Assembly: GCF_009496535.1 (NCBI RefSeq)
Contig: NZ_WIDL01000015.1
Span: 1-64,000, forward strand
Length of the DNA stretch: 64,000 nucleotides
Source: Stenotrophomonas sp. MYb238
Lineage (GTDB): Bacteria; Pseudomonadota; Gammaproteobacteria; Xanthomonadales; Xanthomonadaceae
Direction: 5' to 3'
Notes under the pieces: model-generated
Seen by the model: only the letters and a program-made list of their open reading frames with translations
Database searches by the model: none
Told to the model about the DNA's origin: nothing
In this document: positions 18,894 through 26,069 of the stretch, in pieces
Position numbering within the stretch: position 1 is the first letter of the stretch
Layout: the number at the start of each line of letters is the position of its first letter
Program-made: the position numbers and the translations under genes

Positions 18894-19255
18894 GCACGCT
18901 GCACCTGCATCCGGTCTACCGCGTCACCGTGTTCGTGCCGCCGGCGCAGCTGGAGACGCTCAAGCGCTGCATCCTCGCGGTGGACGACCTGGCGGCCGGC
19001 GGCTACGCGCACGGCATGTGGGAATCGGCCGCGGGGCGTGAGCAGTTGCGCGCGCTGCCCGGCACTGCCAGCGCCGTCGGGCAGGCCGGCGGGCTGGTGA
19101 GCGAGCCCACGGTGCGGCTGGAGTTCTGCATCCCGCGCGAGGTGCCCGGCGACCGCGAGCGGCTGCAGCGCCTGCTCGACGACGGCATCGCCGCGCACCA
19201 CCCCTGGAACAGCCCGGCGGTGTTCATCGATGCGGTGGAGTTCGCCGTGTCATGA
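18890..19255 (+). CDS. NIF3/YqfO C-terminal-like protein
   Basis: A 121-residue protein resembling the stand-alone domain found inserted in YqfO/NIF3 proteins, which has a CutA/PII-like fold: [19 protein letters not shown], the central [10 protein letters not shown] turn, and the closing [24 protein letters not shown], equivalent to the AHPYEEP region. A divalent-metal or GTP cyclohydrolase-related role has been proposed for whole NIF3 proteins, but not for this stand-alone form. The GTG at 18890 overlaps the pdxH stop; the gene's own stop overlaps the next start by four bases. The three genes are therefore tightly coupled. Confidence 0.75.
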   Translation: MSTLHLHPVYRVTVFVPPAQLETLKRCILAVDDLAAGGYAHGMWESAAGREQLRALPGTASAVGQAGGLVSEPTVRLEFCIPREVPGDRERLQRLLDDGIAAHHPWNSPAVFIDAVEFAVS

Positions 19256-20043
19256 GCGGACCGCGCCGCATCGTCTGCCTCACCGAGGAACCGACCGAGA
19301 CCCTGTACGCGCTGGGCGAGCAGGACCGCATTGTCGGCATCAGCGGCTTCACCGTGCGCCCGCCGCAGGCGCGCCGCGACAAACCCAAGGTCAGCGCCTT
19401 CACCAGCGCCAAGGTGGAGGAAATCCTCAGTCTCAAGCCCGACCTGGCGATCGGTTTTTCCGACATCCAGGCCGACATCGCCGCCGAACTGATCCGCCGC
19501 GGCGTGGAAGTGTGGATCGCCAACCACCGCAGCGTCGCCGGCATCCTCGACTACATCCGCCGGCTCGGCGCGCTGGTCGGCGTGGCCGCGCGCGCCGATG
19601 CCTATGCCGACGAACTGCAGCGCGGGCTGGACGCCATCGCCGCCCAGGCCGCGCGCCTGCCGCGGCGGCCGCGCGTATACGTGGAGGAGTGGGACGAGCC
19701 GATCATCACCGGCATCCAGTGGGGCGCCGAGCTGGTGGAGATCGCCGGCGGCATCGACGTGTTCCCGGAACTGTCGCGCGAGCCGCTGGCCAGGGCGCGC
19801 ATCCTCGCCGATGGCGACCCGGTGATCGCGCGCGATCCGGACATCATCATCGGCTCGTGGTGCGGCAAGAAATTCCGCCCCGAGCGCGTGGCCGCGCGGC
19901 CGGGCTGGGCGGCGATACGCGCGGTGCAAGACGGCGAACTGCACGAGATCAAGTCGCCGCTGATCCTGCAGCCGGGGCCGGCAGCCCTGACCGACGGTGT
20001 GCAGGCGATCGCGGCCATCATTCAGCGCTGGGCGGGCAGGTAA
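19252..20043 (+). CDS. BtuF-like cobalamin-type substrate-binding protein without signal peptide
   Basis: A 263-residue protein with the fold of periplasmic vitamin B12/iron-chelate binding proteins: RIVCLTEEPTETLYALGEQDRIVGIS, VEEILSLKPDLAIGFS, then a long linking helix and a second lobe (EIAGGIDVFPEL, ILADGDPVIARDPDIIIGSWCG). Family members are usually exported, but this chain begins MSGPRRIVC with no signal peptide, and no better start lies upstream because the gene overlaps the NIF3-like gene. It is therefore either cytoplasmic or exported by another route. No ABC permease or ATPase gene is adjacent. Confidence 0.8.
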   Translation: MSGPRRIVCLTEEPTETLYALGEQDRIVGISGFTVRPPQARRDKPKVSAFTSAKVEEILSLKPDLAIGFSDIQADIAAELIRRGVEVWIANHRSVAGILDYIRRLGALVGVAARADAYADELQRGLDAIAAQAARLPRRPRVYVEEWDEPIITGIQWGAELVEIAGGIDVFPELSREPLARARILADGDPVIARDPDIIIGSWCGKKFRPERVAARPGWAAIRAVQDGELHEIKSPLILQPGPAALTDGVQAIAAIIQRWAGR

Positions 20044-20601
20044 GGCGCCGCGCGGGACACGCCGGATTCGCCGGCTGCCTTCGAGGATGACGAGGGTCCC
20101 GAGCCAGGCCTCCACCCGTACCGGCCACCGCGTGATCGGCGTGCAGGTATGCCGAATGCCTGACGCATGTCCGCTCTGGGCGTAGCGGTGCATTGCGGCC
20201 GGTATGCGCGCGTTGGCGAACGCGACGTAATACGCCAGCGACCATCCACTATTCCGGTGCTTTACCGGTCCATCGCAAGCATGCGATGGCCGTCGCCGGG
20301 AAAGGCGAACATCGCCGTACCCGTGTTCCGCCCCTTGGGCCGCATGCACGGTCATCGTCGGTGGGCTGAGGTTTGTTGTTCGCCCGCGGCCAGCACGGTT
20401 TCCCGGAGGTGGGCCGATGGTTTCAGGCTCGGGGTCGGCAAGTGCGTCGGGCACGACGCCGGGCCAGGTCGGCCTGCACGTGGCCCGGTGAAGCCTGCCA
20501 GGTAGCCGCGGGCGCTGCCGTGCCGGCGAGCGGCAGCACGAGCGCGATGAGGGCGATGATGCTTCCGCGCATGGTGTCCCCCCGTGGTCGGTGCTCCGGT
20601 A
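20044..20601. other. Intergenic region with one doubtful small minus-strand frame
   Basis: About 560 bases between the BtuF-like gene and the beta-lactamase-like gene. On the minus strand, 20572 to 20423 can encode 49 residues that begin like a signal peptide (MRGSIIALIALVLPLAGTAAP) and then turn into Arg-rich sequence of the kind seen in wrong frames. It could be the 5' remnant of a secreted-protein gene or chance. Near 20076 a short CGCCGGATTCGCCGGC palindrome occurs. I see no RNA gene. Confidence 0.35.
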
Positions 20602-21585
20602 TCAGGGTTTCGAGCCGTCGCGCTCGGCGCCGAGCCTCGTCTCGAGGTTGGCCCGGCCTGTTTCCGCATAGCGCCTGCACGCGGTCGGGTCGACCAGGGA
20701 CTTGCCGTCCGTGCCCTGCAGGCGCGCGAACAGGTCGCTGGCCCGCGGGTGCGGGGTGATGTGGATGTCGCAGGGCAGGGCGGCGATGGTGTCCAGGCCG
20801 CGACGGAAGGCGGCCACCATCGCCGGATGCTCGCCGTAGCGGTACTGCCTGTCCGACAGGGCGCTCACGCTGTCGGTGTAGGCCATGCCCAGGCAGCGCG
20901 TGCCTTCGCAGGAACGCCAGGTCCAGCTGGTGCCGCCGGCGGTGTGGCCGGGCGTGGCGTGTGCGGTGAGGACCAGCGCGCCGACCTGCACGGTGTCGCC
21001 ATCGTCGATGGTTTTCACGACCGGCACGGGGGGAAAGCCTTCCTTGAATTCCAGCTGTTGCGGATCGCTGCGGTCGCTGACGCCGGTATGCAGCGTGTCG
21101 ACGGCTGGTGCGCGCGCCAGCAGCGGCGCGCCGGTCGCGTCCTGCAGATAGGCCAAGCCTGCGGCATGGTCGTAGTGCTCGTGCGAGTTGAGCAGGTATT
21201 TCACGTCGCGGGGGTCGAAGCCCAGGGCGCGGATGTTGGCCTCGATCAACGGGCCGGCCGGCGCGGTGGCGCCGTCGATGAGGACGTGGCCTGCGTCGGA
21301 GGTGACCAGCAGCGCGGTCAGGCCGCAGGTGCCCACGTACCACGTGTTGCCGAAGATGCGGCGCGGCGGCGCGCGGTCGTTCCAGCCTTCCATGGCGTTG
21401 TCGCTGGCGGGACAGGCAGGTATGTCCCGGCCCGCGGTCGTATCCGGTGTGGCAACGGCAGCGGGAACGGCCGCTGCCCCGGGTGCGGCTTGCTGCGCAG
21501 GCTGGCAGGCGGCGAGCAGGGCGAGGCCGAGGACGGTCGCTGCAAGGCGGCAGGGCGGGAGGGAATGTCGGCGCATCGCTGTCAT
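20602..21585 (-). CDS. Subclass B3-type metallo-beta-lactamase-like lipoprotein
   Basis: A 327-residue protein with a lipoprotein-like signal (hydrophobic stretch ending LLAACQ, Cys at 27) followed by a metallo-beta-lactamase domain. The zinc ligands of the B3 type are all visible: SHEHYDHAAG (the HxHxDH motif), PGHTAGG, and a late histidine in ITPHPRASDL, which with the final helix is a B3 feature. Members hydrolyse beta-lactams in the periplasm; some relatives have other substrates, so resistance activity is inferred. The start is ATG at 21585 or the ATG three codons later at 21576; both give the same signal peptide. The gene is single and shows no sign of mobility. Confidence 0.85.
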   Translation of the reverse strand: MTAMRRHSLPPCRLAATVLGLALLAACQPAQQAAPGAAAVPAAVATPDTTAGRDIPACPASDNAMEGWNDRAPPRRIFGNTWYVGTCGLTALLVTSDAGHVLIDGATAPAGPLIEANIRALGFDPRDVKYLLNSHEHYDHAAGLAYLQDATGAPLLARAPAVDTLHTGVSDRSDPQQLEFKEGFPPVPVVKTIDDGDTVQVGALVLTAHATPGHTAGGTSWTWRSCEGTRCLGMAYTDSVSALSDRQYRYGEHPAMVAAFRRGLDTIAALPCDIHITPHPRASDLFARLQGTDGKSLVDPTACRRYAETGRANLETRLGAERDGSKP

Positions 21586-21691
21586 CTGCCTGTCGGCTAC
21601 GGATGCAGCAGCATAGGCAGGCCGGTGCGTCGCAACCAACGCGAATAAGCTGCGGCAGGCATGAACGGAACGCATGCCTCGCCGCGGGGCG

Positions 21692-22915
21692 TCAGCGTCC
21701 CGGCGCCAGCCCCGTGTAACGCGCGCGCGGGCGGATCAGGGTGCCCAGCGCCTGCTGTTCCAGCGCGTGCGCCAGCCAGCCGGTCAGGCGCGCGGCGGCG
21801 AACATGACCAGCGCGTGCGCGCCCGGCAAACCGTGCACGTAGCAGATCGCCGCCAGCAGGCCGTCGATGTTCGCATGCTGGCCGCTGTGCTCGGCGGTGG
21901 CGGCCAGCACCGTTTCGACGTGGCGCATGCGCGGCTGGTCGCCGCACAGTCCGCGCAGCTGGCGCAGCAGCTCGGCGCCGCGCGGGTCGCCATCGGGATA
22001 GAGCAGGTGGTTGAAGCCGGGCAGCTCGTCGCCGCGGCGCCAGCGTTCGGCGATGAAGGTGGCCGGCGCGCCGCTGGCCTCGGCATCGAGCAGCAGCGCA
22101 TGCGCGCGCGCGGTGGCGCCGCCATGGCGCGGACCGGACAGCGCGGCCAGTCCGGCACTGACGGTGGCGTGGAGGTGCGCGCCGGTGGAGGCGACCACGC
22201 GCGCGGCGAACGCGGACACATTGAGTTCGTGGTCGGCGCACAGCACCAGCGCCGAGCGCACCAGCTCGGCGAAACCGGCATCGCCGGGCCGCCACGCGTC
22301 GGCGAGCAGGCGGTGCACCGGCCGCGCGTCGGGCTGGATGCCGACCAGCAGTGCGGCGTTCTGCCGCAGCAGCGTCGCCGCCACTTCGCGCCGCACCGGT
22401 ACGGCGGCGTTGAGCGATTGCCGTTGCTCCAGCGCCAGCAGCGGGATGCAGGCCATGGTGCGTTCCAGCGGCGGCAGCGTGGTGTCCAGCGCCAGCGCCG
22501 CCACGCGTTCGGGCCAGGCCGGCGGCGCCGCCGCGGCGAACGGGTCCTGCTCCTCGCATTCCCACAGCAGCCGCGCGATGTCCTCCAGCGTGGCGCCGGA
22601 TTGCGCCGCCGCCACCGCCGAGCGGCCGCGGTAGTAGGGCGCGTCCGGGCGGATCAGCGAGATCCGCGTCTCCAGCACCGGCAGGCCGCGGTCCAGGCTC
22701 TGCGCCGCCCCGCGCGCCGCGCCGCGGCCGGCGCGCTTGCGCTGCGCCAGCCGCTCCACCTCGGCGCGCAGGTAGACGCGGCTGCGCGGGTCCGCACCGG
22801 GCCGCGAGCTGAGCTGGCCGCGGCTGACATAGGCGTAGAGCGTGGCCGCGCTGATGCCGAGCAGGGCGCAGGCATCGCTGGCGGGGATCAGTTCCGGATC
22901 GGCGGGATCGGGCAT
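21692..22915 (-). CDS. Helix-turn-helix / citrate synthase fusion protein
   Basis: A 407-residue fusion. Residues 10-55 look like a MerR/excisionase-type DNA-binding domain (SDACALLGISAATLYAYVSRG, then SRVYLRAEVERL). Residues about 75-407 are a citrate synthase domain. The catalytic set appears intact: H264 in GPRHGG, H303 in GFNHLLYPDGDPR (replacing the usual GFGHPVY), and D351 in NIDGLLAAI; RPRARYTG closes the chain. It could be an enzyme, or a regulator that senses CoA thioesters or oxaloacetate. The gene is divergent from prpB, with a palindrome-rich gap between them, which favours a regulatory role on the propionate operon (inference). The ATG at 22915 has no clear Shine-Dalgarno; a TTG at 22945 is a less likely start. 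Confidence 0.85.
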   Translation of the reverse strand: MPDPADPELIPASDACALLGISAATLYAYVSRGQLSSRPGADPRSRVYLRAEVERLAQRKRAGRGAARGAAQSLDRGLPVLETRISLIRPDAPYYRGRSAVAAAQSGATLEDIARLLWECEEQDPFAAAAPPAWPERVAALALDTTLPPLERTMACIPLLALEQRQSLNAAVPVRREVAATLLRQNAALLVGIQPDARPVHRLLADAWRPGDAGFAELVRSALVLCADHELNVSAFAARVVASTGAHLHATVSAGLAALSGPRHGGATARAHALLLDAEASGAPATFIAERWRRGDELPGFNHLLYPDGDPRGAELLRQLRGLCGDQPRMRHVETVLAATAEHSGQHANIDGLLAAICYVHGLPGAHALVMFAAARLTGWLAHALEQQALGTLIRPRARYTGLAPGR

Positions 22916-22927
22916 GGCGTTCAATAT

Positions 22928-22956
22928 GTTGATTGGTTGAATCAAGATTGATCAAT
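22928..22956. promoter_or_regulatory. Two adjacent palindromes in the prpB / citrate synthase-like divergent gap
   Basis: TTGATT and AATCAA flank a five-base spacer (about 22929-22945), and a perfect ten-base palindrome ATTGATCAAT lies at 22947-22956. This A+T-rich block is sharply different from the G+C-rich surroundings. It lies 13-41 bases upstream of the fusion gene start and about 75-100 upstream of prpB. Such paired TTGAT half-sites look like an operator for a dimeric regulator, most simply the fusion protein encoded next to it. No protein binding is shown by the sequence alone. Confidence 0.55.
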
Positions 22957-23028
22957 GATTCGGATGGTGCCAGATTGTGCGCCATCGCGGAACGGCGCCC
23001 TCGCCGCCGCCAGACCAGGAGTTCCGTC

Positions 23029-23916
23029 ATGTCCCTTTCCTCCGCCGGCGCCGCCTTCCGTGCCGCCCTGGCCGCCGAAAAGCCCCTGCAGGTGATCGGC
23101 GCGATCAACGCCAACCATGCGCTGCTGGCCAAGCGCGCCGGCTACCGGGCCATCTACCTGTCCGGCGGCGGCGTCGCGGCCGGCTCGCTGGGCCTGCCGG
23201 ACCTGGGCATCAACACCCTGGAAGACGTGCTGATCGACGTGCGCCGCATCACCGACGTGTGCGACCTGCCGCTGCTGGTGGACATCGATACCGGCTTCGG
23301 CCCGAGCGCGTTCAACATCGCGCGCACGGTGAAGTCGCTGATCAAGGCCGGCGCCGCCGCCTGCCATATCGAGGACCAGGTCGGCGCCAAGCGCTGCGGC
23401 CACCGCCCCGGCAAGGAGATCGTGTCGCAGGGCGAGATGGTCGACCGGGTGAAGGCCGCCGCCGACGCCAGGACCGATCCGGAGTTCTTCCTGATCGCGC
23501 GTACCGATGCGATCCAGATGGAAGGCGTGGACGCGGCCATCGAGCGCGCCATCGCCTGCGTCGAGGCCGGCGCCGACGGCATCTTCGCCGAGGCCGCCTA
23601 CGAACTGCCGACCTACAGGCGCTTCGCCGACGCGGTGAAGGTGCCGGTGCTGGCCAACATCACCGAGTTCGGCGCCACGCCGCTGTTCAGCCGCGACGAA
23701 CTGGCCGCCGCCGGCGTTGCCATCCAGCTGTTCCCGCTGTCGGCGTTCCGCGCCGCCAACAAGGCCGCCGAGAACGTGTACGAGGCGATCCGCCGCGACG
23801 GCCACCAGCGCAACGTGGTGGAGACCATGCAGACCCGCGAGGAGCTGTACGAGCGCATCGGCTACCACGCGTTCGAGGCGCAGCTGGACAAGGTATTCGC
23901 GCAGAAGGGCGCATGA
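23029..23916 (+). CDS. prpB: 2-methylisocitrate lyase
   Basis: A 295-residue enzyme that cleaves 2-methylisocitrate to pyruvate and succinate in the methylcitrate cycle of propionyl-CoA degradation. The signature KRCGH occurs at residues 121-125, with the catalytic Cys at 123 exactly as in well-studied PrpB proteins. [10 protein letters not shown] gives the Mg-binding aspartates and the C-terminal lid is intact. The ribosome binding site AGGAG precedes the ATG at 23029. It is the first gene of the prp run, divergent from the HTH-citrate synthase fusion. Confidence 0.97.
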   Translation: MSLSSAGAAFRAALAAEKPLQVIGAINANHALLAKRAGYRAIYLSGGGVAAGSLGLPDLGINTLEDVLIDVRRITDVCDLPLLVDIDTGFGPSAFNIARTVKSLIKAGAAACHIEDQVGAKRCGHRPGKEIVSQGEMVDRVKAAADARTDPEFFLIARTDAIQMEGVDAAIERAIACVEAGADGIFAEAAYELPTYRRFADAVKVPVLANITEFGATPLFSRDELAAAGVAIQLFPLSAFRAANKAAENVYEAIRRDGHQRNVVETMQTREELYERIGYHAFEAQLDKVFAQKGA

Positions 23917-23947
23917 TGGCCGTCCCTGCGGCTACCTGATTCCCGCC

Positions 23948-24547
23948 ATGGCGACGACCTCTTCCCACAGCACCCGTGTCGACCGCCGCGACACCGCGCG
24001 GCGCCTGCTGCAACGCGAGCTGGAACAACTGACCCCGGAAGAACGGGTGGTGGTCGAACGCTTCATCTCCGGCGGGCGGGTCTCGCGCGACGTGCGGCGC
24101 GAACTGCATGCGTCCCGCACGCTGGGAGAGCGCGTCGCCGACCGCGTCGCCGCGATCGGCGGCAGCTGGGCCTTCATCGTGTGCTTCGGCGTGGTGCTGG
24201 TGGTGTGGATGGTGGCCAACAGCTTCCTGCTGGCCAAGGCGTTCGATCCCTATCCCTACATCCTGCTCAACCTGGTGCTGTCGTGCCTGGCCGCGGTGCA
24301 GGCGCCGATCATCATGATGAGCCAGAACCGGCAGGCAGCAGTGGACCGCAAGCATGCCGAGAACGACTACCAGGTCAACGTGAAATCGGAACTGGAAGTG
24401 CTGCAGATCCACGAGAAGCTGGACCTGCTCCGTTCCCACGAATGGGCGTTGCTGGTCGAACAGCAGAACCGCCAGATAGAAATGCTGCAGCGATTGCTCG
24501 AATGCGCCACCGCGGCGCCCGGCGACGGCAGGCAGAAACAACCCTAA
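23948..24547 (+). CDS. DUF1003 membrane protein
   Basis: A 199-residue protein of the DUF1003 family: an N-terminal soluble helix region, then GGSWAFIVCFGVVLVVWMVAN (helix 1), FDPYPYILLNLVLSCLAAVQAPIIMMSQNRQ (helix 2 with the conserved P-x-MMSQNRQ ending), and a C-terminal helical segment (KSELEVLQIHEKLDLL). The helical tail is predicted cytosolic. Function is unknown. The ATG at 23948 is chosen because the upstream frame is a shadow of prpB. It lies between prpB and prpC on the same strand (32- and 24-base gaps), so it is cotranscribed with them; whether it has a role in propionate metabolism is open. Confidence 0.88.
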   Translation: MATTSSHSTRVDRRDTARRLLQRELEQLTPEERVVVERFISGGRVSRDVRRELHASRTLGERVADRVAAIGGSWAFIVCFGVVLVVWMVANSFLLAKAFDPYPYILLNLVLSCLAAVQAPIIMMSQNRQAAVDRKHAENDYQVNVKSELEVLQIHEKLDLLRSHEWALLVEQQNRQIEMLQRLLECATAAPGDGRQKQP

Positions 24548-24571
24548 TCCTTCCCACGGAGGCAGAAGACC

Positions 24572-25732
24572 ATGTCAGAACAGACCACCGCCACGCCCGG
24601 CTTCAAGCCCAAGAAATCCGTCGCCCTGTCCGGCACCGCCGCCGGCAACACCGCGCTGTGCACCGTCGGCCGCAGCGGCAACGACCTGCACTACCGAGGC
24701 TACGACATCCTGGACCTGGCCAACACCAGCGAATTCGAGGAAATCGCCCACCTGCTGGTGCACGGCAAGCTGCCTAACGCTGCCGAGCTGCGCGCCTACA
24801 AGGCCAAGCTGAAGTCGCTGCGCGGCATCCCGGCCGCGGTCAAGGCCGCGCTGGAGGAACTGCCGCCGTCGGCGCACCCGATGGACGTGATGCGCACCGG
24901 CGTCTCGGTGCTGGGCTGCGTGTCGCCGGAGAAGGACGACCACAACCACCCGGGCGCGCGCGACATCGCCGACAAGCTGATGGCCTGCCTCGGCTCGATG
25001 CTGCTGTACTGGTACCACTGGAGCCACAACGGCCGCGTCATCGACGTGGAGACCGACGACGACTCCATCGGCGGCCACTTCCTGCACCTGCTGCACGGCG
25101 AGCCGCCGCGCGAGTCGTGGATCAAGGCGATGCACACCTCGCTGATCCTGTACGCCGAACACGAGTTCAACGCCTCCACCTTCGCCTGCCGCGTCATCGC
25201 CGGCACCGGTAGCGACATGTACAGCGCCATCGCCGGCGGCATCGGCGCGCTGCGCGGGCCCAAGCATGGCGGCGCCAACGAGGTCGCCTTCGAGGTGCAG
25301 AAGCGCTACGAGACGCCGGACGAGGCCGAGGCCGACATCAAGGCGCGCGTGGAGCGCAAGGAAGTGGTCATCGGCTTCGGCCACCCGGTCTACACCGTCT
25401 CCGATCCGCGCAACAAGGTGATCAAGGAGGTCTCGCGCGAGCTGTCGGCCGAGCAGCAGAACATGAAGATGTACGACATCGCCGAGCGCCTGGAATCGGT
25501 GATGTGGGACATCAAGAAGATGTTCCCGAACCTGGACTGGTTCAGCGCCGTCAGCTACCACATGATGGGCGTGCCGACCGCGATGTTCACTCCGTTGTTC
25601 GTGATCGCCCGCACCGCCGGCTGGAGCGCGCACATCATCGAGCAGCGTATCGACGGCAAGATCATCCGCCCGAGCGCCAACTACACCGGTCCGGAAGACC
25701 AGGCCTTCGTGCCGCTCGACCAGCGCGCCTGA
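24572..25732 (+). CDS. prpC: 2-methylcitrate synthase
   Basis: A 386-residue citrate synthase-family enzyme that condenses propionyl-CoA with oxaloacetate. The catalytic residues are H232 (GPKHGG), H271 (GFGHPVY) and D322 (NLDWFSA). The chain length of about 386 and the [14 protein letters not shown] stretch are typical of methylcitrate synthases rather than the longer hexameric citrate synthases. The ribosome binding site GGAGG lies upstream of the ATG at 24572. Position between prpB and acnD supports the assignment. Confidence 0.96.
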   Translation: MSEQTTATPGFKPKKSVALSGTAAGNTALCTVGRSGNDLHYRGYDILDLANTSEFEEIAHLLVHGKLPNAAELRAYKAKLKSLRGIPAAVKAALEELPPSAHPMDVMRTGVSVLGCVSPEKDDHNHPGARDIADKLMACLGSMLLYWYHWSHNGRVIDVETDDDSIGGHFLHLLHGEPPRESWIKAMHTSLILYAEHEFNASTFACRVIAGTGSDMYSAIAGGIGALRGPKHGGANEVAFEVQKRYETPDEAEADIKARVERKEVVIGFGHPVYTVSDPRNKVIKEVSRELSAEQQNMKMYDIAERLESVMWDIKKMFPNLDWFSAVSYHMMGVPTAMFTPLFVIARTAGWSAHIIEQRIDGKIIRPSANYTGPEDQAFVPLDQRA

Positions 25733-25742
25733 TGCGCTTTTG

Positions 25743-25995
25743 AGCCCCTCTCCCGATGGGGTGAGAGGGGCAGTTTGCGAACCCTCGGTTCGCTGCCCCA
25801 CGAACGCCCTTGCGTCAGCGCAAGGGCCGGGGCGCGGAGCGGGGGCTGGGGTGAGGGTAGGGTGCGAAGCCCCGGCGATGTTCGATTGCACGAGGCTTCG
25901 CGCGCACCCTCATCCGCACTTTGGGTACCTGCATCCGGCACATCGCTGTGCCTCACCCTTCGGGCGGCTTCGCCGTGCAGTCCGGCATTCCTGCC
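25743..25995. repeat. Dispersed CCCCTCTCC-type intergenic repeat (copy 1)
   Basis: Most of the 337-base gap between prpC and acnD is taken up by a repeat element. It begins with a hairpin (CCCCTCTC at 25745 and its complement at 25763), contains a second stem around CCCTTGCG/CGCAAGGG, and ends near GGCGGCTTCGCCG. Similar segments occur at 36565, 45536 and, in inverted and longer form, at 61655. The repeat produces spurious open frames that run into acnD. It may terminate or process the prp transcript; that is inference. Confidence 0.65.
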
Positions 25996-26069
25996 GGGCT
26001 GTCTCCCGGAAGAAGAGGCAAAAAGCGGGTTGCCGCTTCATCTCCAATTTCCAGCTTTCCGAGCCAGCC

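Noticed and set aside
19003-20454. Minus-strand frame of 483 codons overlapping the BtuF-like gene
   Set aside because: Most of it is antisense shadow. The 20050-20454 part has a somewhat protein-like stretch, but no family, start site or ribosome binding site is convincing.
25740-26069. N-terminal extension of acnD by 110 codons
   Set aside because: The extension lies in a dispersed repeat element; the ATG at 26070 gives the standard AcnD length.
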